Assembly (NCBI GenBank): GCA_965277615.1
Contig: CBDIDG010000006.1
Span: forward strand, 1,612,001-1,676,000
Reading direction: 5' to 3'
Length of the DNA stretch: 64,000 bases
Origin: Bog-532 sp965277615
GTDB taxonomy: Bacteria; Actinomycetota; Actinomycetes; Streptosporangiales; Streptosporangiaceae
Both the position numbers and the translations under genes were made by a program. Of the stretch, positions 43,390-50,799 are shown piece after piece (the stretch's first letter is position 1; every line of letters starts with the position of its first letter). Under the pieces are notes generated by a model, which saw nothing but the letters and a program-made list of their open reading frames with translations, was not told the DNA's origin and did not search any database.

Positions 43390-45226
43390 GAGCCTGTCGC
43401 GGAATCGCGTGAGGGGGCGGTGTTGCGGGAGGTCCACGATGGTGTCCTCAAGTCGGGTGCAGCAGCGTAGGGGCCGCGTGAGGAAGGACCGGCTGGGAAG
43501 AGGGCCTGCTTCCGGAACCCAGGCGTGGCGCTCTCCCTCGATGGCCCCGGGGTCCTTGATGGCGGCTCGGTCAGGCTGCTGGGGCCGCCCGGTGGACCTT
43601 CATGAGGTTGAACGCGGTAGCGGCCAGGTGCAGTTCGCTGGTCGCGTTGTCCAGGCCCCGGCGTGAGAAGCGATCGATAATCTTCTTCAGGTTGCCGATG
43701 CCGGGTTCCACTGTCGCTCCGCGGCGCTTGTAGAGATCTCTGCCTTCGGGTGTGCGGAGCCGGTGGGCGTTGACTTCGCGTGGGGACGCACCCGCTGGCG
43801 GTGGCCCGTGGGCTGGTTCCTCGGCGGCGGCACGGGCCTGGTCCCGTCCTTTGCCCAGGGCAATCAACCGGTCCGGCCCGTCGGCTTTCAGGTTGGCGTC
43901 GCTGTTGTAGCCAGCGTCGGCCAGCACGGTGCCGATGACGTGATCGGCGTTCCCGGTCACGGCGTGCAGGCGCGCCGCGGCATCTTGTGCGGCACGCATC
44001 ATCGGGGTGAAGGATCCTTGGTCGTTGGGTGACTGCCCCACCTGGACGGCGACGATCAGCTGGTCGCTGGTGACCGCGACCTGGGCGTTGAATCCCTGCA
44101 GGAACCCTCGCCGGGTCGGCATGATCCGCGACTGAGGGTCGGTGGTGTTCGCGACGACCTTGGGGAGCTTCTTCGCGGGCGACGCCGACTGGCCGGCGGC
44201 CGCGGCTGCCTGCTCCGCGTCCTCAGCGTTGCGGACGGCACCTCGGGCCCGCGCGATCCTGGTGCTGTCCTCCAGGGGCACCGGCGGACGCCCCATCGGC
44301 TTCTTCCCTGCCGCGATCAGGGCTGCGTACCGGTCGAGCTTGGCCTGGTGGATGGCGATCTCCCGCGCCAGGTGCGCGGCTGCTTCGGCCAGCCGGTGCG
44401 GTCCATCCGGGATCCGCCCCACGACTGGCTGCCCCTGCTCCGAGCGGTGGCGCCGCGCCAGCGCAGCAGCGTCTCGTTCCTCGTTCACGCGATCCCTTCG
44501 CCGGTGTTCAGCGTCGAGCTCCTGCGCCGCCAGCTGGATTCGTTCGCGCCGCCGGGTGCGGTCACCCAAGTCAGATGGGACACGATCCGGCTGATCATCA
44601 ACATGACTCTCACGTGCTGCGGTGTCTTCGGCCTGGTCTGTCCGGTCCGCATCGGCGAGCATGCTCTTGACGTTCTGGCTGAACCACTTCCTGCCGCGGT
44701 TGGCGTCGATCGAGGCGTTGGCCTTGATCTTGGTCCCGTCGATGGCGACGGTGCCGAACCTGGCCAAACCTGCCCGCGCGGCGATCATCAGCACCTGTGC
44801 GAACAAGTCGCTGAACGCCTCCTGCGCCTCAGCGCGGAACCTGGCGATCGTGGTGTGGTCCGGGCCGTCCTGGGCGCACAGAACCCGGAACGCCACGTCG
44901 GTAATGCACATCCGTTCGATCTGCCGTGAGGACCGCACCCCTTGGCAGTAGGCATAAACCAAGAGCCCGAACAGCATCCGCGGGTCATACCCTGCAGCGC
45001 CTGCGCCACCGCGTCGCCGCGTCCGCTCCAACGCCGTGGTGTCGAGCGCATCGACGGTCTCCAGCACGAACCACACCAAGTGATCCGGCGGCAGCCACTC
45101 GCGCATGTCGACCGGCAACAGCATCGGCTGGTCACGCAGCACGAGACGATAAGACTTGGCCACGGCTCATGATCGCGGACCCAGCACCAGACAGGACAGG
45201 ACGACACGCGATTCTGCAACAGGCTC
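43390..45226. mobile_element. IS1182-family element nested in IS256
   Basis: The 22-bp imperfect inverted repeats GAGCCTGTYGCRGAATCGCG TG lie at 43390-43411 and 45205-45226, flanked by TTCG at 43386-43389 and 45227-45230. The element is 1.84 kb with one transposase gene on the minus strand. It inserted into the IS256 transposase gene after that element had already arrived. Confidence 0.9.
43571..45163 (-). CDS. IS1182 family transposase
   Basis: This 530-residue transposase begins with the family N-terminal domain (LLPVDMREWLPPDHLVWFVL, DPRMLFGLLVYAYCQGVRSS, DGPDHTTIARFRAEAQEAF) and continues into a DDE core (GTVAIDGTKIKANASIDANR for the first Asp, TVLADAGYNSDANL for the second, RRGATVEPGIGNLKKIIDRF with the Glu). 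GTG start at 45163. The frame is intact and inverted repeats are readable, so it may be active. Confidence 0.9.
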   Translation of the reverse strand: MAKSYRLVLRDQPMLLPVDMREWLPPDHLVWFVLETVDALDTTALERTRRRGGAGAAGYDPRMLFGLLVYAYCQGVRSSRQIERMCITDVAFRVLCAQDGPDHTTIARFRAEAQEAFSDLFAQVLMIAARAGLARFGTVAIDGTKIKANASIDANRGRKWFSQNVKSMLADADRTDQAEDTAARESHVDDQPDRVPSDLGDRTRRRERIQLAAQELDAEHRRRDRVNEERDAAALARRHRSEQGQPVVGRIPDGPHRLAEAAAHLAREIAIHQAKLDRYAALIAAGKKPMGRPPVPLEDSTRIARARGAVRNAEDAEQAAAAAGQSASPAKKLPKVVANTTDPQSRIMPTRRGFLQGFNAQVAVTSDQLIVAVQVGQSPNDQGSFTPMMRAAQDAAARLHAVTGNADHVIGTVLADAGYNSDANLKADGPDRLIALGKGRDQARAAAEEPAHGPPPAGASPREVNAHRLRTPEGRDLYKRRGATVEPGIGNLKKIIDRFSRRGLDNATSELHLAATAFNLMKVHRAAPAA

Positions 45227-45553
45227 TTCGACCGCGAGATCCGCACCCTGATCACCACCACCAACGCCATCGAGAGCCTGAACGCCCGGTTCCGCCGCTC
45301 CGTCAAGGCCCGCGGCCACTTCCCCACCGAGCAGGCCGCCCTCAAGCACCTCTACCTGGTCATTCTCAGCCTGGATCCCACCGGCCGGGGCCGCCAGCGC
45401 TGGTCCAACCGGTGGAAAGGCGCCCTGAACGCCTTCGACATCACCTTCGACGGCCGCCTCAGCGCCGGACGCAAGTAACCCATCAAGATCCAGTTACACC
45501 GTTAAGTTGACAGTCCCCCGACTCCGTCCGACCTGGTCAGACGGGTCGTTCGT

Positions 45554-45598
45554 GACTGGGGGTCAAGGGGTCGCGGGTTCAAATCCCGCCAGCCCGAC
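45554..45598. other. Attachment site 4, left part (tRNA-Pro 3' duplicate)
   Basis: The segment to 45590 matches tRNA-Pro exactly up to CAAATCCCGCC, then reads AGCCCGAC instead of GTCCCGAC. The matching right half (CCGCCGTCCCGACTTAGTTT) sits at 46922, beyond an IS481 element. Confidence 0.75.
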
Positions 45599-45626
45599 CG
45601 TGTGATGTCTCAAGACATAGGAATAG

Positions 45627-45656
45627 CCCCGAACCTGCTTTAGGGTTCGGGGTTTT
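45627..45656 (+). terminator. Terminator at the IS481 left end
   Basis: CCCCGAACC and GGTTCGGGG form a 9-bp stem followed by TTTT on the plus strand. It would stop outside transcription from entering the element antisense to the transposase. Confidence 0.65.
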
Positions 45657-46851
45657 CTGTTGCGGGGCGCCGGCGGGTGGGTCCTTTGGGTGCGCCGGTG
45701 GGCTGGTAGTTGCGGGTGGGATCCAGGGTCAGTTCGCGGAGCTGTTCGCCGGTGGCGGCGTTGAGGATCCGGATGTGCAGGTCCTGGATCAGCAGCAAGA
45801 CGGCGGTGCCGGCGTGGATGCGGCCGATGCCGATGTGGTGGAGTTTCCCGCCGGTGCGCAGCGTGACGGAGCCGCTGGTGCTGATGATGTCGGTGCGGAC
45901 GCGGTGGTGGGTGTCGGCGGTACGGTCGCCGGGGACGGCTTTGGGCCGGGCGGCGTAGGCGGTGGCGGGAGTGGACCGGTGGGCCAGGGACCGGTGCGGC
46001 CGCCGGTGGTTGTACTGGTCAGCGAAGGCGCCGAGCAGCACCTGCAGCTGGGTGAGGGTGGCGGGCTGGGGTTGCTGGGCGGCGAGCCATTTCTTCATCG
46101 TCTGCTGGAACCGCTCCACCTTGCCCTGGGTCTGGGGGTGGTTCGGTTTCCCGTTCTTCTGGGTGATCCCGAGGCGGCGCAGCTCGTTCTCCAGGGCGTT
46201 GCGGCCCCCTTTCCCGCCGGCGAACCGGGCGGTGAACACCAGCCCGTTGTCCGTCAAGGTCGAGGCCGGCGGCCCGTAGGCGGCCACCGCGGCCCGGAAC
46301 GCGGCGAGCACGATCGGGCCGGTGACCCGCCGGTGCGCGGTCACCGACAACGCTAGCCGGGAGTGGTCATCGAGCCAGGTCAAGACCTCAGTACCTGTCC
46401 CGTCCGCCAGCGGATAGTGGGTGAAATCGGACTGCCAGCACTCGTTCGGCTGCTCAGCTTCGAACCGCAGATACGACGACCTGGGCCGCTTGCCCGGCTC
46501 GGGGGTCACCAGGCCGGCCCGGGCCAGATACCGGCTGGCCGTGGCACGGGAAATTCGGATCTGGTGGTGGTGGGCCAGATGCCAGCAGATCGTGTCCGGG
46601 CCCGCGTCCAGGCCCTGCCCGGCCAGGTCTTTCCGCAGCTGAATGATCAGGTCCGCGACCTGTTCGGGGATCGCCTGGGGTGCGTTTTTCGGCCGCCGTG
46701 ACCGCGGCTCGAACGCCACCTGCCCCTCGGCCCGGTACCGGGCCACCAGCTTGCTGACCCAGCCCTGCGAGACACCGTAAGCCCGGGCCACCTCCCGCTG
46801 GGAGCGGCCCTCCACCACCACCGCCGTGATCACCAGGCGCGCCTTCGACAT
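45640..46851 (-). CDS. IS481 family transposase
   Basis: This 403-residue transposase has an N-terminal helix-turn-helix pair (GRSQREVARAYGVSQGWVSK, DTICWHLAHHHQIRISRATA) and an rve integrase core with the DDE triad: CWQSDFTHYPL, STLTDNGLVFTARFAGG and NHPQTQGKVERFQQTMKKWL. A C-terminal beta region follows. Length and motifs match IS481 members. The frame is intact. Confidence 0.92.
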   Translation of the reverse strand: MSKARLVITAVVVEGRSQREVARAYGVSQGWVSKLVARYRAEGQVAFEPRSRRPKNAPQAIPEQVADLIIQLRKDLAGQGLDAGPDTICWHLAHHHQIRISRATASRYLARAGLVTPEPGKRPRSSYLRFEAEQPNECWQSDFTHYPLADGTGTEVLTWLDDHSRLALSVTAHRRVTGPIVLAAFRAAVAAYGPPASTLTDNGLVFTARFAGGKGGRNALENELRRLGITQKNGKPNHPQTQGKVERFQQTMKKWLAAQQPQPATLTQLQVLLGAFADQYNHRRPHRSLAHRSTPATAYAARPKAVPGDRTADTHHRVRTDIISTSGSVTLRTGGKLHHIGIGRIHAGTAVLLLIQDLHIRILNAATGEQLRELTLDPTRNYQPTGAPKGPTRRRPATENPEP

Positions 46852-46893
46852 CGCCCGACCCTGGCGGCTGGAGTATTCCTATGTCTTGAGACA

Positions 46894-46942
46894 CCCGATT
46901 CCTATGTCCTGAACCAGGACACCGCCGTCCCGACTTAGTTTT
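46894..46942. other. Solo IS481-like end and right half of attachment site 4
   Basis: ATTCCTATGTCCTGAACCAG GACA (46898-46921) resembles the neighbouring IS481 terminus but is not part of it. It is followed by CCGCCGTCCCGACTTAGTTT, the right half of a tRNA-Pro att. CCGCC also ends the left half at 45590, consistent with a 5-bp target duplication by an earlier element. Confidence 0.55.
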
Positions 46943-46999
46943 CACAGGTCGGAGGCCGTTTTTTTCGGGCGTGAAAGACAGCTCTGATGGTCGTCCGGG

Positions 47000-47077
47000 G
47001 GCCATGTCTCTCACAAGTTCTAAGCGATCTTGTGGATGCGGCGAGCGTTTCGGTGCCTGATTCAGGTCTGCGGCAGC
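47000..47077 (-). pseudogene. Integrase type A tail remnant
   Basis: About 26 codons of the same integrase C-terminus as 6762-6997 are recognisable (DLNQA…TLA…IHKIA followed by TAG) with a one-base shift. The flanking DNA toward the att half also matches the first copy (CATGTCTCTCACA, TCTGATGGTCGTC). Confidence 0.6.
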
Positions 47078-47304
47078 GCCACGTGGCGGGCACCGCTACC
47101 CCGCCACGTCCTCGTCGGCGACGGTACGGCTCTGGTGATCGTCAACCGGGCATGCAGCTGACAGCGCCTGACAATAAGCGCGTGCCAATAAGCGCCAGGG
47201 CGGCCCCGGCGCCGGCCAGAGCGCCCGCGGTCCGTGACCTGTATACGTCCGTGGCAAAGGCGTGATACAACATGCGGCAGCAAGCCGGGACGGCAGGAGC
47301 CCTT

Positions 47305-48240
47305 ATGTGGGAGAAGCAGATCGAGGCCAAGCGGTCGGTGACCGTCACTACGTCCCCCGGGCAGGCATGGCCATTGCTCAGCGGCCCGGCCGCGTGGTGC
47401 CTCTACCCGGGCGCCAGTTTCGCCTTCGACGTGGCCGCCTCTCCCCCTGGTTGCGGGCACCTGTTCTTGTGGATCAACGGCTCCGCGGACGGATCCGGGA
47501 CCGATGTCTTCGAGGTATGTGCCAAGGTTCCCGGCGAGAAGATCACGGTGCAGGCCCGCGGCAGCCTGCCCGCTGGCAGGCGCGTATTCACGCTGTCGGT
47601 CACACCGGACGGACGCGGGGTGAAAGTCGGTGCAGCCGTGCGTACATACGCTCAGCGTGACGCGGTGCCGGACGCGGAGCTGATGTGGAGCCGGCAACTC
47701 AGCCAGTGGCTGGAGAACCTGCGGGCAGTCCTTGAGAACCGGGCACCGCAACCTGGCGCAGGTATCCCGGTGGCCGCCCAGCAGGCCATGGCGGAGGCGC
47801 CACCGCCGAAGGACTCCTTCACGGTGGAAACCGCGGTGACGATCAGCGCGCCGAACACGACGCTGTGGCAGGCGGTCCGCTCCGGCGAGGCCAACCGCCT
47901 GGCCGCCCAAGCTGTCTACGGCGGTCACGTCCCGGGAACACCCGGGCAGCGGCCGGGTGCCCTGAGTTACGCCATCGTCCGGCAGCCCGATGGACGGCTC
48001 CCCGCGGCATTGACCCGGGTATGCGAAATCGATGAGGGCACCAGTGTCACGTGGCGGCGGGCTGGCCCGCCGCATGACGAGTTGTGCTGCGCCTTGCGGC
48101 CGGAGGGCAGCACGACCCAGCTGAAGCTCACCTTGTGGTGGCCACAGCTCCCGGCGAGCGCCACCCGCGAGCAGATGACCAGCGTCATGACCGAACACCT
48201 ACGCATACGGGCGCAACGATATAAGGCCCTGATCGAATAA
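47305..48240 (+). CDS. Probable tandem SRPBCC-domain protein
   Basis: ATG 47305 follows AGGAG at 5-nt spacing. The 311-residue product appears to be two similar halves of about 150 residues, each a sheet closing with a long helix: SVTVTTSPGQAWPLLSGPAA to SRQLSQWLENLRAVLENR, and TVETAVTISAPNTTLWQAVR to MTSVMTEHLRIRAQRYKALI. This is the helix-grip pattern of SRPBCC/AHSA1 proteins. Cytoplasmic, ligand unknown. It stands alone as cargo between attachment sites 4 and 5. Confidence 0.55.
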   Translation: MWEKQIEAKRSVTVTTSPGQAWPLLSGPAAWCLYPGASFAFDVAASPPGCGHLFLWINGSADGSGTDVFEVCAKVPGEKITVQARGSLPAGRRVFTLSVTPDGRGVKVGAAVRTYAQRDAVPDAELMWSRQLSQWLENLRAVLENRAPQPGAGIPVAAQQAMAEAPPPKDSFTVETAVTISAPNTTLWQAVRSGEANRLAAQAVYGGHVPGTPGQRPGALSYAIVRQPDGRLPAALTRVCEIDEGTSVTWRRAGPPHDELCCALRPEGSTTQLKLTLWWPQLPASATREQMTSVMTEHLRIRAQRYKALIE

Positions 48241-48453
48241 GTGCCCCGGCCGAACGGGCCGGAGGGCGGGTTTGGGCATCCCCGAGCCGTAGCGCGATCA
48301 GGCTTTGGCTGGTCCAGTAACGCGCTCGCCGATATGGAACCTCCGCCGCTAGTCATCGCCGCGAGGCGGCCCTGGAACCCGGCCACCATCACGGTCACTC
48401 AGCTGAAAACTCGGAGCCAGCAATCCCAGTCGGCAGAAAGCTATGCTGAAACC

Positions 48454-48678
48454 ATGCCGGAGCTGCCGCGTACCCTGACTGCCGCGCTGCACCAGGAAGA
48501 AGACTGGTACATCGCGCAGTGCCTGGAAGTCGACGTGGCCAGCCAGGGTCACACGATCGACGAGGCACTGGCGAACCTCGCTGAGGCGGTCGAGTTGTAT
48601 CTGGAGGAAGTGGACGATCCAGCCGGGCACGTCACGGCCACGCCGCTGGTGACCTCCTTCCAGCTGCCCGCCGCGTGA
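48454..48678 (+). CDS. hicB: HicB-like antitoxin
   Basis: The 74-residue protein has the HicB pattern: ALHQEEDWYIAQCLEVDVAS followed by GHTIDEALANLAEAVELYLE. It would neutralise the HicA RNase by binding it. No separate DNA-binding domain is visible, so it is the short form. Its TGA overlaps the GTG of the toxin gene. Antitoxin-first order is the reverse of many hic loci but is known. Confidence 0.85.
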   Translation: MPELPRTLTAALHQEEDWYIAQCLEVDVASQGHTIDEALANLAEAVELYLEEVDDPAGHVTATPLVTSFQLPAA

Positions 48679-48863
48679 GCCCCGCGCTTTCTGATCTGCC
48701 AGTAAGGAAGGTCATCAAGGCGCTGGAGTCGGCCGGCTTCTCTTATGCGCGCACGAAGGGCAGCCACGCGGTATACCGAAGTCCGGAAGGACGGGCGGTA
48801 GTCGTCCCTGTGCATGGCGTCGTGAAGCGCGGAACGCTGGCGTCGATACTTCGGCAGGCTTGA
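48675..48863 (+). CDS. hicA: HicA-like toxin (mRNA interferase)
   Basis: The 62-residue dsRBD-like protein carries the HicA motif GFSYARTKGSHAVYRSPEGR with the catalytic His, then VVPVHGVVKRGTLASILRQA. It would cleave mRNA when free of antitoxin. GTG 48675 overlaps the hicB stop (GTGA). The pair may help keep the surrounding element in the chromosome. Confidence 0.88.
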   Translation: MSPALSDLPVRKVIKALESAGFSYARTKGSHAVYRSPEGRAVVVPVHGVVKRGTLASILRQA

Positions 48864-48915
48864 CTCCAGGCGAGTTCCTCAAGCTTCTTGACTGAGCCGG
48901 CAGGCGGCCAGATCA

Positions 48916-49027
48916 GGGGACCATTTGGGACCACACGCTGTGCGCGTACCCGGACGAGCCGCACGTCACCGAACGGCACGCTTCCCATCACAGCCATTTG
49001 AGCTGCGAAATCGCTTCCTCTAACGTT
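48916..49027. repeat. Element right arm, left of attachment site 5
   Basis: Collinear with 16277-16391: both start GGGGACCATTTGGG, share CCACACGCT and CCCGGAC, and end at an att copy. Confidence 0.55.
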
Positions 49028-49076
49028 CTGGGGATCAAGGGTCGCGGGATCAAATCCCGCCGTCCCGACTTAGTTT
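49028..49076. other. Attachment site 5 (tRNA-Pro 3' duplicate)
   Basis: CTGGGGATCAAGGGTCGCGG through CGTCCCGACTTAGTTT matches tRNA-Pro with a one-base deletion and two substitutions. An integrase type B tail follows. Confidence 0.8.
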
Positions 49077-49081
49077 CACGG

Positions 49082-49193
49082 CTAGTCGGTGATCGACTGG
49101 TCATCCGGGCGCAGGTAGCGCTGCGTCGTGGACAGTGATCCGTGCCCGGCGATCCTCCGCAGGACGTGCACCGGGACACCTGCGTCGAAGTCG
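49082..49193 (-). pseudogene. Integrase type B tail remnant
   Basis: The minus strand encodes DAGVPVHVLRRIAGHGSLST then TQRYLRPDDQSITD and stop, nearly identical to the relic at 12375. It keeps the second catalytic His and the Tyr; everything upstream is gone. An IS3 element lies about 95 bp further. Confidence 0.8.
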
Positions 49194-49340
49194 TGCTCTC
49201 CAGAAGCATGACAGTCTGGCGCTGGGGTCCCGCCAGGAACTGTCGGCGCAGACGGTGAAACTCCGCAGGGGGACGATTTGGAGGACACTGAGCCGCCCCG
49301 GGTTTCTTGGAGGCCATGACTTCTGGGAAAGTTGGGGCTC

Positions 49341-49661
49341 ATGGTGTCACGGAAGCAGCACCCCGCTGAGCTGCGGGAACGTGCGGTGGCGATGGTCTTC
49401 GAGCTGCGGGCGGAGTCGGGGAATTCCCGCGGGACGCTTGCCCGGGTGGGCGAGCGTCTCGGCATAAATCCCGAGACTTTGCGGAACTGGGTCGAGCGGG
49501 CGGAAATCGACGGCGGTCAGCGTCCGGGCACGACGACTGATGACAAGAAGCGGATCGCGGAGCTGGAAAGGGAGAACCGCGAGCTGCGGCGGGCGAATGA
49601 GATCCTGAAGGCGGCGAGTGCTTATTTCGCCCGGGAACTCGACCCCCGGTATCCGCGCTAG
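49341..49661 (+). CDS. IS3 family transposase OrfA
   Basis: The 106-residue protein has the helix-turn-helix of IS3 OrfA (ELRERAVAMVFELRAESGNS, LARVGERLGINPETLRNWVE) and the leucine zipper ELERENRELRRANEILKAA. It recognises the IS ends. ATG 49341. OrfB lies in the -1 frame and is open from within the end of OrfA, so a programmed -1 frameshift would give the OrfAB transposase. Confidence 0.88.
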   Translation: MVSRKQHPAELRERAVAMVFELRAESGNSRGTLARVGERLGINPETLRNWVERAEIDGGQRPGTTTDDKKRIAELERENRELRRANEILKAASAYFARELDPRYPR

Positions 49662-49696
49662 TCGAGTTCATCGATTCGCATAAGGACCGGTTCGGA

Positions 49697-50557
49697 GTGG
49701 AACCGGCCTGCGCGGTCCTGGAGATTGCGCCGTCCACTTATTATGCGGCGAAAAAGAGAGAGGAGAGGCCGCCGGCGCGAGATGCCCGGGATGACGAGCT
49801 GAAGAAGGAGATCGTGCGCGTCTGGAAGGGGAAAGGCCGCGGGGTTTACGGTGCGCGGAAAGTATGGCGCGAATTGATCCGGGAGGGAGTTGACGTGGCG
49901 AGGTGCACGGTCGAGCGGCTGATGCGCGAGCTTGGGATTGCCGGTGTGTCGGCCAGGCGGAAGAGGCCGCGGACGACGGTCCCGGCCGGGCCGGGGCATG
50001 AGCGGCCGTCTGACCTGCTGGAGCGGGACTTTACCGCGCCCGCGCCGAACCGGCGCTGGGTTGCCGATATTACCTATGTTGAGACGGCCGGCGGTTTCGT
50101 GTATGCCTCGTTCATTCTCGATTTGTTCTCGCGGAAGATTGTCGGCTGGCAGGTTTCGGATTCGCTCCGGGCGGAGCTTGCCCTCGACGCGCTGGAAATG
50201 GCGATCTGGTCGCGTGGTGACCGGATCGGCGGGAACCTTGTTCATCATTCCGACCGCGGCGTGCAGTACACGTCGATCCGGTATGCCGAGCGGCTCGGCG
50301 AGATCAGAGCGGTCCGCTCGGTAGGCCGCAAGGGAGATTCCTATGACAATTCAGCTGCGGAGGCACTGAACAGTCTTTACAAGAAAGAGCTAATCGAGCG
50401 GGAAGGTCCGTGGGCAGGGATGGCCGATGTCATGCTCGCGACCCTGGAATGGGTGGCCTGGTATAACCGGGAAAGGCTGCACTCTACCTGCGGGTACGTT
50501 CCGCCCGAAGAATTCGAGGAAAGCTACTACTCGCATCAGGAAAACCTGGTAAATTAA
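49697..50557 (+). CDS. IS3 family transposase OrfB
   Basis: This is the catalytic part: VYGARKVWRELIREGVDVAR (HTH_21 region), then the DDE core NRRWVADITYVETAGGFVYA, LVHHSDRGVQYTSIRYAERL and GDSYDNSAAEALNSLYKKEL. The frame extends upstream of the GTG at 49697 (SALVEFIDSHKDRFG) into the end of OrfA, so the natural product is the frameshift fusion. Intact and possibly active. Confidence 0.9.
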   Translation: MEPACAVLEIAPSTYYAAKKREERPPARDARDDELKKEIVRVWKGKGRGVYGARKVWRELIREGVDVARCTVERLMRELGIAGVSARRKRPRTTVPAGPGHERPSDLLERDFTAPAPNRRWVADITYVETAGGFVYASFILDLFSRKIVGWQVSDSLRAELALDALEMAIWSRGDRIGGNLVHHSDRGVQYTSIRYAERLGEIRAVRSVGRKGDSYDNSAAEALNSLYKKELIEREGPWAGMADVMLATLEWVAWYNRERLHSTCGYVPPEEFEESYYSHQENLVN

Positions 50558-50799
50558 TCATACCGGCAAGAAAGTGCCTCCAAATTTGCCGGGGCGGTCC
50601 AAGGCTTAGCTAACGAGCGGAACAGGGGCGCCCCACAGCCGTGGGCTGTGCCGTTATCCGTAACAGGTGTTGGCCGGTTGCCGGTGGTGCCCGGGAGGAT
50701 GCTCGCAGAGCCTGGATCCAGTGATCCGGGTACCCCGGAGGTTCTCTGGTGAGCGTAGAGCTCATGCGGACGGCACGACAGACCTGCGGCAACCGCGGC

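Larger units (their letters stand above)
42327..45478 (+). pseudogene. IS256 family transposase, split by an inserted IS1182
   Basis: The N-terminal part (42327-43389) carries LTKVVLESALEAEMDDHLGY, the first catalytic Asp in LFLDAIHVKIRDG and the second in VVCDGLKGFPEAI. The C-terminal part (45231-45478) has NAIESLNARFRRSVKARGHF with the catalytic Glu. The halves join in frame as FLAF-DREIRTLI once the insert and one TTCG duplicate are removed, giving about 436 residues, a normal length. ATG 42327 follows AGAGGAGA. Inactive as it stands. Confidence 0.9.
42258..45517. mobile_element. IS256-family element, interrupted by IS1182
   Basis: The terminal inverted repeats are 42258-42283 and 45492-45517 (outer GGGACTGT, inner AACGGTGTAACT). 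An exact 8-bp duplication CCGACTCC flanks it at 42250-42257 and 45518-45525, the size usual for IS256. Removing the inner element (43390-45226 plus one TTCG copy) restores a 1.42-kb IS with one intact transposase frame. Confidence 0.9.
45606..46893. mobile_element. IS481-family insertion sequence
   Basis: Perfect 20-bp inverted repeats TGTCTCAAGACATAGGAATA lie at 45606-45625 and 46874-46893. The 1.29-kb element carries one transposase on the minus strand. No target duplication is directly adjacent. Confidence 0.9.
49289..50601. mobile_element. IS3-family insertion sequence
   Basis: Imperfect 26-bp inverted repeats (left TGAGCCGCCCCGG then TTGGAGGC; right complement TGGACCGCCCCGG then TTGGAGGC) bound 1.31 kb with the two overlapping frames typical of IS3. 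No clear target duplication is visible. Confidence 0.85.

Noticed and set aside
47062..48198. 378-codon minus-strand frame
   Set aside because: Antisense to the tandem SRPBCC-like gene, which has a ribosome site and a folded-protein pattern; the antisense product is low-complexity Arg/Gly.
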